Shown: piece by piece, positions 12,288 through 23,753 of the stretch
How the letters are laid out: every line of letters starts with the position of its first letter
Numbering within the stretch: position 1 is the first letter of the stretch
The notes under the pieces: generated by a model
Seen by the model: only the letters and a program-made list of their open reading frames with translations
Told to the model about the DNA's origin: nothing
The model's database searches: none
Position numbers and translations under genes: made by a program
Assembly: GCA_030770535.1 (NCBI GenBank)
Contig: JASVEC010000011.1
Span: forward strand, 124,001-188,000
Reading direction: 5' to 3'
Length of the DNA: 64,000 nucleotides
DNA from: Batkoa obscura
Taxonomy: Eukaryota; Entomophthoromycota; Entomophthoromycetes; Entomophthorales; Batkoaceae

Positions 12288-14369
12288 TCAAAACTCAGTC
12301 GGAAAATTCCTTATATCAAATAAGTGATCATGGATCATTTCTTGTTCTCCAACTTGATTGTTCTTATTTCTCGTTGCATCATGGTTCCATCGTGACATAA
12401 ACTGTCGATGCTGTCGTTCTGCATCGTACATTGTATCGATGAACGTTGCATTCAAATAAAAGCTGTTCCCTGACGCTAATGAAATATTAATTATTACCCA
12501 TTCATCAAATTTGACAATCATTATTTTACCTTGACTCTTACGATCCAAATGGATCTCTGGATCAGCTGTAGTTAAATCCGGGATATCTGCAAATGGATCT
12601 TCTTCTTCAATGATTGAGCACCATTTCATTTGTTCTGGGTCAAAGATCATGTTACCAACACGGCGTGGTCTCTTGCTTCCATTAAGATTGGTAATAAGGG
12701 CTGGGCGAGGAGGCGATACAGCATCGAAATCTTTTAATGCCTGCTCGTTACCTTCCCAAGTTTGAGTACGTGGATTAAATCTCATATCCCCAACGACTAT
12801 AAGTTGAATTTTAGTTTAGTGTTATGTTATTTACTTATCTATGTTTACCTCTTTCTGTTTTAAGAGAATTCAAGTTTTTAATGAGATGGGGTTTACTCTA
12901 AAATAAAATTAATAACTAGTTATTATTATCACGCATATACTTACAACTTTCTTTTTATAAGTTTTAACATTTGACTTAACAACCTCAATTTCTGAAAAAT
13001 GGCTAAGAAGAGTTGAATAACTTTCGCGAGCACCTAAGATACAAATTAATAAATGGTTAAACAACTTAAATCTAAATTTACTTTCTGCTTTTGGTGGATT
13101 TAAACGTTGGAATTTATGACCACTACGTAATTCAGGTTTTGATTGAACTGGAAGATTGTCAAACTCATCTAATTCAGTTCCATCTCCATAGTACTGTAAT
13201 TTCGACATTACTAATGGCTTAGAATTACTTGATAAATTAGTTTGTTTAGGGATTTGTAAACTTTTAGTTGGCATGGGCATGTTCAATAAATTGTTATTGT
13301 TTTGTAATATTCTTTTACTAATCGTATCGTTTGAACTTTTTTGTCGAAGTGCTTTACGTGAATATGTCTTATTTGATGAGTTGGCTTGTGCTATCATATT
13401 TGGTAAAGTATAAAGATCAAGCTTGATTGCATTTCTAGTGAGTATACGAGCTGCTGGTGTCACGCTCTTACGTTTCAATAGCCTATTTTGTTCTGCTTTA
13501 ATGGTAAACACATTATCATTTGGAACTTCAATATCTTGTAACCAATCTTCTTCGCGATTAACTGATGGTCGATATGGCCTTCTTTGCGCTAACTTCAAAG
13601 TGCTCATAGACTCTGGGAAAGCAACATCATCCCAATGTTCAGTACTGCTTTCTGGTGTGATTGGTGGAAAAATCTTTTGAGGTGTTTTACTGCTCGATGG
13701 TCCAGCAGTATCTGAAGTAAAAGCAGCATCCAAATCATCTCCATCAAAATTCAGCTCAAGTGGTATATCACGTTCATGAGGAGAGAGCTGAAGTCTCAAT
13801 TTGCCATCAGGTAAATTGAAATCATTTTCTCCGAATTGTTCTTCTTCAACTGAATTTAAGCTTGAGAATCGACTAAATGTTGAAGCACGTGAAGGCCCTG
13901 GATCCTTCTCTCCTCCAAAAAAACCATCAATGTCGTCTGAAAATGAGATACTTCTAGGCTTAATTGAAAATCCATTTTGTGGTATAACTATATCTTCGCC
14001 CCAATCCGAATGCTCAGAACTCACTGATCGCTTTGAACCAGATAATCGTGTTACTGTTCCTGGTCCATTGTAGCTTGAAAGAAACTTTGATACTGAATCT
14101 AAAGATGGTTTATGTAAAGGTAGTTGAAACTCTGAGTTTGAGAAAGCATCAGAATAATCATTATTTTCAACTTGTGTTTGATCTGATTGAATTGTTGTTG
14201 TTGTGTCTTTGCGAGGTAAGGTGTTGAATGACAGTCCACTGTCAGGTAATTCAATGTCATCCCAATTACTTAACTCGTCCTCCTCCCTCTCATTGGCCTC
14301 CATATATTCTGAAAGGTCAATTTTGTTAGTGGAATGACCCTCCATTGTAAGATTAATTAAGGTAGCCAC
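12288..14369 (-). CDS. BYR4: Byr4/Bfa1-type subunit of the mitotic-exit GAP
   Basis: Scaffold subunit of the two-component GAP (with Cdc16/Bub2) that restrains the Spg1/Tem1 GTPase at the spindle pole. The first exon (about 13090-14369) is acidic and disordered with repeated W-D/E-D motifs (NWDDIELPDSGLS, DWGEDIVIPQNGFS, HWDDVAFPES, DWLQDIEVPND), as in this family. Then come GTELDEFDNLPV, KPHLIKNLN, MRFNPRTQTWEGNE, RPALITNL and MIFDPEQMKWCS followed by EEDPFADIPDL, the conserved C-terminal GAP-binding region. Four or more exons, roughly 650 residues. The repeated acidic W-D motif every 60-120 residues is clear in the sequence. Confidence 0.88.
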
Positions 14370-15280
14370 TTAGGTAAAATTGATTAAAATAATGAAATGC
14401 GTATATTTAAATAAAATATAATTTAAAAATATAATAAGAAGTTTGAATAAATTAATCAAATCACTTGTTTTAGTTGGATATAAAACTTACTGTACGTATA
14501 TTAACAAAGCATAATTGAACAAAGTAAAACAGGGAGCAAGTTTTTTGTTGGTTCATGATCAAATTATGATTTCATTTTCGCGGATTTTAGCAAATCAAAT
14601 TTAAACTATTTTACTTTTTATTCAATCAAATCATTTTTATAGTTAGGGAGAATAACTCCTACTACGTTTTTGGCTGAAAAAAGTCAAAACTACATCATTT
14701 CAGAAGAAAAAGACTATATTTTTATAAGAATACGATATGAAGTGAAGTTTAAAATAACATCAAATTTCTCGAAAACCCTTTTAAGGAAACATAAAAGTAT
14801 ATTCATACCCTGCTACTTGCTATCACCTTGATTTGTTATCAATCAATTTACCGCTTTATTAAAAAAAATGAAAATTTATCACTGTAAATTAATATTTTTA
14901 TTATATTGATATTCAATATGGTAGAAGATAGGGATACGATTTTAATCAAATTCTAACTAATTCTATAAAAAGCTAGGCGTTAATATTCCTAATATTTAAT
15001 ATAAACTAGGTTGATTTATTAAACTTCATTTAAATTAGTATTTGTATCATAATTAGAACATTAAATTAAATATAAAAACTTGGACTTATAATTTTGTATT
15101 ATATATAATAAATTATACAATATTATAAATAAAACATAATATTAGAAATAGAGTTGTAAAAAACTAAATAAATTGTATAATAATAACTTTAAAATAAAAT
15201 GCAAGGAATCTTTATATTAAAATATAATGAAAAACAACTTAAATGACGTTTAATAGTTCTTATATTAAACAAATAACATT
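14370..15280. other. Gene-free AT-rich DNA upstream of BYR4
   Basis: About 0.9 kb with poly-A/T runs and no frame that looks coding. It contains the BYR4 promoter and leads into the repeat cluster that starts at 15281. Confidence 0.45.
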
Positions 15281-15382
15281 TGGGGATGTATTTTTTTGTT
15301 TAAGAATTTTACTAATAGCTTTTCCACTTAAATAGCGCTTAAAAAATGGAAAAAATGATGAAATCAAAAAAAAACACCCCTA
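15281..15382 (+). mobile_element. MITE copy A (~105-bp TA-inserting family)
   Basis: Starts TGGGGATGTATTTTTTTG and ends in the inverted form AAAAAAACACCCCTA, with the family core TAGCGCTTAAAAAATGG in the middle. Too small to encode anything, so it would depend on a transposase elsewhere. Confidence 0.8.
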
Positions 15383-15794
15383 TATATTTATACATTATAT
15401 ATCTATTAAAAACAATAAAAATAATATAAGACATATAATTTTAAAAAAAAACAATTAAAACAAGTCTTTTAAATTAAATTTAACTAATTGTATATTAGAA
15501 ATTTAGAAATTTAGAAACTTAAAATTTAGATTAATTTTTGAGTAAATTCTGAAACTAGTTTAGACATCTTTAAATGCTAATATTACTTAAGTTATGTGAA
15601 ATATTGCTTCATCACCTTTATGATTAATTATAATACAATAAATCACTTAACTTGTTCATAAAACTAATTGAAGTTTTGTAATCAATTTAGCTATGGTTTA
15701 TGTAATATAATTAATTCAGAGTTTTTGATTTTGATTTGCTGTAAGAATTTTTACTACTTGATTATAAAAAAATTTCTTCTTTTAATATTTATAT

Positions 15795-16122
15795 TTAATA
15801 GCTATAAAAAATACTTTTTATACTCTAACTAGGTGGCTATATATAAAAAACATTATAATAATTATTTTTTATTAATATAATAGAATAGCCTAAGGCTTTT
15901 TAGTTAAATTATTCCTTGATGTTATATTTTTAATAAAGCCACTAAATTTTTTTTTGACGGTATTTTATATAAATTTTACAGTAGTATCTTTTATATTATT
16001 TGTTTTATATAGTTTGTATCTTGTTGTGTGCTATTTTTTATAATTGAAGTTTATTTTAATTACATAAACTAAGATTTTTTGATTTATAGCTAGTTAATTA
16101 AGTGAAAAGTGCTTTTAACTCT
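15795..16122 (-). repeat. Partial inverted copies of the tRNA-headed ~475-bp repeat
   Basis: 15795-15870 resembles an internal plus-strand piece of the repeat (AGGTGGCTATATATA). From about 15880 to 16122 the reverse complement of its head and middle can be read, ending in CTTTTAACTCTAACTACT. It abuts the full copy at 16127 head to head, so this DNA could fold into a long hairpin. Confidence 0.55.
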
Positions 16123-16126
16123 AACT

Positions 16127-16595
16127 ACTGTGAAAGTTGGTACTCAGTGGTAGGAGTTAAAAGCAGTTTTTGCTTGATTAACTTGCCTTGAGTCGAACGG
16201 TCTTAGTTTATATAATTAAGATAGACTTAAATGAATAAGAATAATACGTAATAAGTTACGAATTATGTAAAACAAATAGAATAGACAATACTACTATAAA
16301 ATCTACGTAAGACGTTGTCAGAAAGACTTAGTGGCTTTATTAATGGTATGATATCAGGGAGTAATTCAGTTAAAAAGCATCGAGTTAGTATGTTGAAGGA
16401 TCTCTTTTATACTCCAACAAGTATGGATATCAAAACGAGAGGATAATATTCTTTGCAATATGAAGTTAGAAATTCTCGCAGCAAATCAGAATAAGGGACT
16501 CTGACTTGATTGTGTTTGAACTTGAGAACACAACAACTTAAGTGATTGTTGTGTTATAATCAATCCGAGAGCTAATAAACCAATATTTCACACTA
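16127..16595 (+). repeat. Candidate SINE, copy 1 (tRNA-like head)
   Basis: Nearly full-length copy, readily aligned with 41267-41745. The head carries GGTACTCAGTGGTAGGAG, which resembles a pol III A box with a small insertion, and 53 bp later GAGTCGAACGG, which resembles a B box (GGTTCGANTCC). That spacing is normal for a tRNA. The rest is not tRNA-like; it contains a short frame (LSGFINGMISGSNSVKK) also present in the other copy. The 3' end is about TTTCACAC. No clear poly-A tail or flanking duplication is visible. Confidence 0.5.
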
Positions 16596-16605
16596 CTGAG
16601 TACCA

Positions 16606-17189
16606 ATATAAAAGTTAGTCTTTAGCAGTTAAAGTTAAAAAGCAGTTTTTGCTCGATTAACTTAACTGACTATAATTTGAAAAGTCTTAGTTTATATGAC
16701 TAAAATAGTCTTAAATTAATAAAAATAGTATATGGGGATGTTTTTTTGGTTTCATAACTTTTTTCATCTTTTAGGCGCTATTTGAGCGGAAAGATTGTTA
16801 GAAAAATTTTAAACAAAAAATACACCCCCATATAATAAGCTATATACTATATAAAACAAATAATATAAAAGATACTACTATAAAAATTATATAAAATACT
16901 ATAAGATTTAGTAACTTTATTAAAAATACAATATCAGAAAACAATTCAATTAAAAAGCCTCAAGTTATTATATTAAAAAAAATCTATACTTTAGTTAGGT
17001 GGCTATATATACGGAACATGATAACAGTTATAGTTTATTATTATAATTACTAAGTATAGATATCAATATAAAAAAATAATGTTTTTTGCAAATGGTAAAA
17101 ATTCTTATAGTAAATTAAAATAAAAACTCTGAATTGATTGTATCATATGAATTATAATCAATTATGAAGCTGATAAAGTAATATTCCAT
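16606..17189 (+). repeat. Candidate SINE, copy 3, decayed and split by a MITE
   Basis: Head-to-tail behind copy 1 with the same order of landmarks (AAAGCAGTTTTTGCTCG, GTGGCTTT decayed to GTAACTTT, AGGTGGCTATATATA, ATTATAATCAAT). Most mismatches are transitions to A or T. MITE copy B interrupts it at 16731-16834, so the MITE landed after this copy was in place. Confidence 0.5.
16733..16832 (-). mobile_element. MITE copy B, nested in the candidate SINE
   Basis: Reverse-oriented member: TGGGGATGTTTTTTTGG...GGCGCTATTTGAGCGG...ACACCCCCA, flanked by TA on both sides. Removing it plus one TA restores a continuous repeat (AATAGTA-TAATAAGCT), matching AATACGTAATAAGCT in the other copies. Confidence 0.8.
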
Positions 17190-17350
17190 ACCAGCTTTTA
17201 TAACTATCTATTTTATTTGTTTTATATAGTATATAGCTTGTTATATACTATCTTTATTAGTTTAAGTCTATCTTGGTTATATGAACTAAGATTTTTTAAT
17301 TTATAGTCAGTTAATTAAGCAAAAGCTGTTTTTAACTCTAATTATTAAAT
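17190..17350 (-). repeat. Inverted head fragment of the candidate SINE
   Basis: Reverse complement of the repeat head can be followed from TTTATTTGTTTTATATAG to GTTTTTAACTCTAATTA. With the partial copy at 15880-16122 it brackets the two direct copies by inverted ends. Confidence 0.5.
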
Positions 17351-19047
17351 ACTAAATTTTTTATTTTTTACTTTTAAATAATTTTAAAAATACATAACTA
17401 TTTAATTAAAAAGCGTTTAAAATTAATTAATAATAAACATAAAAATAATAAATTATTTCAAAGTGCATTGATTAAAATAATAGCAAAATAATCTTTTATT
17501 ATAATTGCTAAATATAAACATTAAAATAAAAAAATAATAAATCAATTAATATTTTACATTTTACTAATAACATTAAAAATTTTATATTAGCATTATTAAA
17601 TAGTTTTTGGTATAAGCTATATTTTTTAAAAAAAGTTTAATTTTATTAGATTTCAATAAAAATAAGTTTTTCCTGAACTGGACTTTTTTCTGTTGTTATA
17701 AGATTAATCATAGTTTTTCAATAATGGCAACTTTTTAAGACTGAATTTTTAAATTTAATACTGAACCGTTACTGTCTACTATTTTCACTATTTAATTACT
17801 AGTTTATTAAATTAATCATAAAACATAATTAAGCGAGAATATTCCTGTATGAAATTTGTTTAAACCAGCGTGATAGCAAAACAATAGATTTGGGTAAGAA
17901 ATTGATTTAATAAATTTTATTGAAATTTAATAATTTATTGCAAGTTAGTATGGCAAAGTAAAGGTATTTTTCATTGCGTTTTTAAAGCTTAAAAACAATT
18001 TAATATTAGACATAAATTCCGCATAGTTTATGTATAAAGTTGTGTAGATATTGTTATGTAAGGGATATAGAATGGAATGATATAAACTTAAAAACAAAAT
18101 ATTAAAATAGTTCAAATATCAAACTTTTGTTTCATAATAAAAATTCAGATCACACAATAGTATTCTCTAAGAAAATAAAAACAAGTTATACTAATATTAT
18201 TACTCATGAAACAGGTCTTATTAAGTATTCAATTTAATCAATTTTACATATACAAGAGCTCTTTTTATTTCGCATTTATTATTTTTAAACAACACGAAGT
18301 TGTAATAACTTTCAATGGTCCTATCAAAATTCATATGCAAGGGCTCAATTGTTTCACTCACACTACATTTAATAACATTAAAAAATAGAGATTTATATTA
18401 AATTAGTCTTTTAGATAGTGAAATAATAGTATAGTTTACATTTCATTAATAATATTAGATATCAAAGGAACATCTATACTCAGCTTGAAGTAGTACAAAG
18501 ATTAAAATGAGTCAACGCAATCAACTGATTTCTCACGCGAACTAAAAATTGAGTCATATTGAAGATTTATGAAGAATTTTAATTCTAAGTATAATTTATA
18601 ATCTCAAAATCTATTTTAACTTGAGTTTGCTAAATATTAGTAAATGTTTTACCAACAATATTAAACCTTATGATTTACAATTTAATTTAATATCGTTAGA
18701 TAATAGTATATTATTTTGCTACTATTTATCATTCATCTACTTACCTTGAACCTAATTTAACCTTATTATATTGTGTTAGTATTGAACATTAACATAACAA
18801 CATACAAAATAAATAGAAATCATGTTAAAAAGAATAGGAGTAGACTATATTTCATAATTAAAAATATTCAAGCTTAATGTTATATTTATATTTTTTTAAT
18901 GAAAAAAATTAGAAATTCGAAGCAGTAGAATAAAGAATAATTTAATCACGCTAAAAATTATTATCTAAAGTTATAACTTTTCGAGAATATCATAACAAAT
19001 AAAATTGAAATTTACTATAATAGAGGCTCTCCTCTTGAAAAAAAGAG
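17351..19047. other. Gene-free AT-rich DNA upstream of S41 gene 1
   Basis: 1.7 kb rich in A/T runs. A 60-codon frame at 18206-18388 has no recognisable features and I do not call it. It ends in the S41 promoter. Confidence 0.45.
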
Positions 19048-19058
19048 TATATATAAAG
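19048..19058 (+). promoter_or_regulatory. TATA box of S41 gene 1
   Basis: TATATATAAAG lies 74 bp before the ATG at 19122. Just before the ATG the string TATTTATTTAATACTATGCA is shared with the other two S41 genes, so the start region is conserved across the family. Confidence 0.6.
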
Positions 19059-19121
19059 CGGCTAAAATAGATTCAAATAGGGTATCAAATTATTTTATAA
19101 AATAATTATTTATTTAATACT

Positions 19122-21014
19122 ATGCAACTTAATTTTTTTCCAATAGTAACTCTTTTAGTTACTTTAGTATCTGGTCAAACCAACGATGGAGCTGCTGATC
19201 CTTGTGCCAAAATTGCTAAAAAAGCAGTAGTTAGTTACAATGACGTCCTTGCTTGTTATGATAACTTTAAGTTAACTGATAAAGTACGTGATGGTGTTTC
19301 AGATACTTTAAAAAAGATCCTTCCTTTCTATGCTTTTATTGATATTGCTAAAAGATCCCCTGATCCAAAAGTACCTAGTTATATTGATATTGAAGCTGAA
19401 TTGAACAAAGTCTTATCTAAAAAATATGATACTGAACGTGATTTCCAAATTTCTATTGCTAAATTCTTTAACACTTTAGAAGATGGTCATACTAGATATA
19501 CTTCACAATGTTTCACTAGTTTCGCATTCAGACAACCATTCCCATTATATCCAGAAGAGGGTAAATGGGGAGAAATCCGAGTTAAGATCCCTCAAGGTTT
19601 AAAATATGCCCAACCTCTTCTTGATGCTTGGAAAGCTGCTGGTGTAGATGTATTAAGCTATGCTGGTGCTGAAGTGTTATCGATCGATGGTAAACAACCA
19701 CTCGAATTTGTTGAAGAGTATGCCAAACATTATGTTGGAACATCAAGAGATGTTAACTCTCGTATGAATTATGCACTTGCACGTTCCATTCAAAGTAATG
19801 GTCAGTGGGGTATTAGTTATGGTAGCTTTGGTTCTACTACTATTCCACCAGTTAAAGAAACTTTAACTTTTAGAATTCGTGTTGGTAATGGTGAAAAAGA
19901 AGTAGTTGTACCTTATATTGCTACTTCAAATGTAGCACTTCCATTCACCAATGCTGATTCCTTTTATAAAAACAATTGTGGAGCTGATGTTCCTAAAGCT
20001 GGTGATAATAAAAACGCCAATGAGCTTCAATTATTAGAAGTACCCGAAGTTAAGGAAATCCCAATTGAAGCTCCAATTGAATCTAAAGACTCTAGATTAA
20101 TTGATCCTCTTTTAACTGCTGTTGTTGATGGTACTTACGTTAAAACATATATCTTACCCGATAATGTAGGTGTTGTACATATTTCTACTTTTTCAGCCGA
20201 TAATAGATTGAAATGGTTTACTGAAATAATGCAAGGTTTTAAAACCCTTCAAGATGAGAAAGTTGAAAAATTGATCTTAGATGTAAGCAACAATGGTGGT
20301 GGTTATATCTGTTGGGGTTATAATGTACTAGATTATCTCTTCCCAAATGCAACTACTAAATTTTTCAATACTGATATGCATTATTCTCCATTACTTGCTA
20401 AGCTTACCCAAAATGAAGATTATGGTTTCTTTAATCCAGGTAGCTACAATCAACCTGATGGCAAGCCATTTACTACTGAAAATGCTTTCACCGAAATTAA
20501 GACTTATTATCGTGGTATCAACAGAAATAGTCAATACACTCCTCAATTCCAAGAAAAATGTGGTGCCAACCCATTGAGATCTTTGCTAGTTAATAATACT
20601 CAACCATTTAAAACTGAAAATATTGCTTTAGTTTCTAACTCCATCTGTTATTCTACTTGTACCCTTTTAAGTAACGGTATGCAAGAATTCCATGATGTTA
20701 AGAGTTATGCTTTTGGTGGTCTTAAATATAAAGAAGCTACTATTGGTTCTCTTGCTGGTGGTACTGTTTATTCTCTTGATGGCCTTTTAGGTAGCCTAGA
20801 ATATTCTGGATTAAATAAAGATCCTGCTGCTCCACAACCACTCCCAACTAAAGGTGGTGTTCGTTTCACTGTTAGAGAATCTTACTCTTCTAGATTTAAG
20901 GAGCTTCGTCCTTTAGAATTTACTTGGAATCCAGCCAAAAATCATAAAGCTTATAATGCTGATACTGCTTTCAATCCATACAAGGTCTGGGAACAAGTTG
21001 CCAAAGATTTATAA
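19122..21014 (+). CDS. Secreted S41/CPAF-like peptidase, copy 1
   Basis: Intronless, 630 residues. A signal peptide is evident (MQLNFFPIVTLLVTLVSG). The mature part carries LEDGHTRYTSQCF (probable catalytic His), a PDZ-like region around GAEVLSIDGKQPLEFVEEY (near residues 180-210), VEKLILDVSNNGGGYICWGY, and SNSICYSTCTLLSNGMQEF with the likely nucleophilic Ser in CYSTC, as in fungal S41/CPAF-like peptidases. It should be an extracellular serine peptidase; substrate unknown. It is one of three close paralogues here (the others at 42614 and 62292). A strong TATA box and the absence of introns contrast with nearby genes. Whether it is active cannot be told from sequence. Confidence 0.85.
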   Translation: MQLNFFPIVTLLVTLVSGQTNDGAADPCAKIAKKAVVSYNDVLACYDNFKLTDKVRDGVSDTLKKILPFYAFIDIAKRSPDPKVPSYIDIEAELNKVLSKKYDTERDFQISIAKFFNTLEDGHTRYTSQCFTSFAFRQPFPLYPEEGKWGEIRVKIPQGLKYAQPLLDAWKAAGVDVLSYAGAEVLSIDGKQPLEFVEEYAKHYVGTSRDVNSRMNYALARSIQSNGQWGISYGSFGSTTIPPVKETLTFRIRVGNGEKEVVVPYIATSNVALPFTNADSFYKNNCGADVPKAGDNKNANELQLLEVPEVKEIPIEAPIESKDSRLIDPLLTAVVDGTYVKTYILPDNVGVVHISTFSADNRLKWFTEIMQGFKTLQDEKVEKLILDVSNNGGGYICWGYNVLDYLFPNATTKFFNTDMHYSPLLAKLTQNEDYGFFNPGSYNQPDGKPFTTENAFTEIKTYYRGINRNSQYTPQFQEKCGANPLRSLLVNNTQPFKTENIALVSNSICYSTCTLLSNGMQEFHDVKSYAFGGLKYKEATIGSLAGGTVYSLDGLLGSLEYSGLNKDPAAPQPLPTKGGVRFTVRESYSSRFKELRPLEFTWNPAKNHKAYNADTAFNPYKVWEQVAKDL

Positions 21015-21940
21015 AAAAGTAACGAATACATGTAATTAATAAAATCAATTCTATTGTTAAATTTGTTTTTTCGTAAAGTTTCAAATTAGAGTATTTATCC
21101 TAGTTTTTTTAAATTTTTTGAAAGGGTTCAAATTCTTAAGTGATTTATAAACAAATAATAGAGAGCAGAAATAAGCCTCAATCATAAGGCATCTCTTTTC
21201 TCTTTATAAGAAAAAGTATAACGAATATTAATTTAATTCATTTGATTATCTAATTTTACATTCCATAAAGAGGAAAAGAACCATGAACTACATTGGCTCT
21301 TTTATAAAGAAAAATTTGATATGAAACCAAAATATATTTCATAAAAGTACTGAACAAAAGTTGAGAAGAAACGAAAAAAGTAAAAATATTTACAAAAAGA
21401 TGTTAGCAAGCTCCGATTCCCACTTACCACTACTTGAAATACTGGTCATATATATCATCCATAGATACTATTGTAAAATAGTTTTTGAAAACAAATGTGG
21501 CCCAGTCCTTATCTCTTCACCTATACTAAAATGGAAACACTTTCTTATTAATGAATTCTTCCTAGCCTCTTTTAAATTAGAGAAATTTAAATCAAATTAA
21601 AAAATTCTTGAGGTGGGCACATCATTTGGCCCAAAAACTTCTACTAATGTTAAAGACCTTTTCTTCCTTTAACCTACGTTAGTAATTTATCGCTTTATTT
21701 ATTCTTTCTTTTATTCTAAATAAACACTACCATAGGCACATAATTCTAAAAAAGATATCAGCGACATCGAGTTATTATTTGTAAGGATTGTAATAGATAA
21801 GTAACAAAAATAAATACTAAAAATATTTAATAATTGATTCTATCAAGAAGCGGTGGACGATACACTTTCCAAAGTAAAAAAAGATCCATCTAGAGCATAT
21901 TTGAGTTAATGACTTTGTGGTTGAATCTAAAAATAAAACA
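21015..21940. other. Intergenic after S41 gene 1
   Basis: About 0.9 kb. An 80-codon frame at 21361-21600 has no domain or coding bias and is not called. It ends at MITE copy C. Confidence 0.4.
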
Positions 21941-22041
21941 TGGGGATGTATTTTTGTGTTTAAGAATTCTACTAGCAACTTTTCCACTCAAATAGCGCTT
22001 AAAAGATGGAAAAAGTGATGAAGCCAAAAAAAAACCCCCCA
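21941..22041 (+). mobile_element. MITE copy C
   Basis: TGGGGATGTATTTTTGTG... core TAGCGCTTAAAAGATGG ...CCCCCCA. Same orientation as copy A. Confidence 0.8.
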
Positions 22042-22741
22042 TATGTTAACTAACCTCAAGAGGATAGCGGAATTTATTTTCAAAAAGCTTAACATTTAAA
22101 GTAAACAGTAGTACTTGTGATATCTAGCTACTCAGTTTTTTTGATAAATAAATCTTTGAATTTTACATTATATACTATTTACTAACATTATATTTAATGA
22201 TAAAATTAAAAATTATGTATATATATTTAAAAAGTTCAATATAATCAACTTTTTATAAAACAGTTTTATTTATTTATTACTTTTAGTTTTGATATTAACA
22301 GGTTTATTATAATTATTTATAATAATAATAATAATATATTGTAAAAAAAAAAATCAAAATTAAGACATATATTTAATATTGATTATTTTATTTTTTGATA
22401 TTTTAGATATTGAATTAGTTATATACTCTTTATAAAGTACTATAATTAACCATTTTTTAAAATTTGGACTCAGATTTAATAAAAGTTATCTCCTTTTCAC
22501 ATCCAATTTTGCAACTAATTTCTACCAACCAAAGATTTCATTGAATAAACTGGCCCAAATCTTTGCAATCTTAGCTACATTAAAAGATATTTAAAAAAAA
22601 TTGAACATTATTTTTTTATTAAAAAAAAGGAAATAGATAGAATCCAACAATTAAAAAATACATAATCAATTGAAACTTAATCATTAACTTTACAAACCAA
22701 TATATATTAATAGCAAGATTTAAAAAAAAAATAACGTAAAG
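22042..22741. other. Gene-free AT-rich DNA upstream of NXT1
   Basis: 700 bp with long A and AAT runs and no frame of note. It holds the NXT1 promoter. Confidence 0.4.
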
Positions 22742-23358
22742 ATGAGTATCAATATGGGATTATTATTTGCTGATGCATTTGAAGTAGCTGAAAAATTTGT
22801 AGCTTCATATTATGATATATTGGACAATAAAAGACTGGTAATTTCAAATATTTCACTAACTTCAATATCAAACAAGTTTTATTTAAATAATATTCAATAA
22901 ATATTTTAGTCTTGGAACGTATTTTATAAAGAGAATTCTACAATGGTGTTTAATGGTAACCGAGTTTAATAATTGAAATGGAAACTTAATAATGAGTTAT
23001 TTTTAGGCAACTCAATCAAAGGTTTAGACTCAATAAATACTTTTCAACCAAGAGTACCTACTTCAAGAACTACGGTTTCAACAGTCAACTCACATCCACT
23101 TCCATGTAGGTTATTTTTTTAAATCCTATCAAATCCCCCTTCAATTAATTAACAAAAACTAATATTTTTTATTAAATTTTATTTTTAGTTTCAACATATT
23201 TAAATGGCCCTTGTTGTTTTCAAGTATTTGTATCGGGTACCATTAGTTTTGGTGGTGAAAAAAAAGCTTATCCATTTTCTCAAATATTTTTATTATCCCC
23301 GGACCCTCAACAAGCTAACGCTTACTTTATTGCTAATGATACTTTTCGTCTGGTTTAA
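22742..23358 (+). CDS. NXT1: NTF2-related mRNA export cofactor (NXT/p15/Mtr2-like)
   Basis: Partner of the mRNA exporter NXF1/Mex67, with an NTF2 fold. Four exons: MGLLFADAFEVAEKFVASYY + DILDNKRL; SWNVFYKENSTMVFNG; NSIKGLDSINTFQPRVPTSR; then STYLNGPCCFQVFVSGTISF, GGEKKAYPFSQIFLLSPD and IANDTFRLV at the C-terminus. The last exon matches the NXT pattern (VSGTVxF, FxQxFLL, IASDxFR). About 140 residues, normal for NXT. A donor at 22967 and acceptors near 23006 and 23188 keep frame. It is convergent with the next gene, with 80 bp between ends. Confidence 0.85.
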
Positions 23359-23438
23359 GTATTTTTATAGTACGCAATAATGTTTTTTTAATATGCTATA
23401 AATTTAGTTTTATATATCTAATTTAATTTTTTAATTTT

Positions 23439-23718
23439 TTATTTAATAGATTTATTTAGACTAGTCAATGGCACATCTAAAGCAGATGAACTTTGTGGAT
23501 CTTTAGTTTGATTATTATGGTTAATTAAGTTCCAACGATAATCCATGACTTTTTTTTGATTATTTAATTTAACTTGATGATTTTTTACTAGCTTATAAAT
23601 TATTAGAACGGCTATTAATAATAGTACAATCATTATTGAACTTGATATAGCTATCATTTGAGTATTATCAATAGATGAATTAGGTTTATTATTAGGACTA
23701 TCATTCGACAGAGTATTG

Positions 23719-23753
<35 letters not shown>

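Noticed and set aside
18206-18388. 60-codon frame upstream of S41 gene 1
   Set aside because: No motif, no signal of coding, and lies in AT-rich repeat-flanking DNA.
21361-21600. 79-codon frame downstream of S41 gene 1
   Set aside because: No recognisable domain or intron context; length is within chance for this region.
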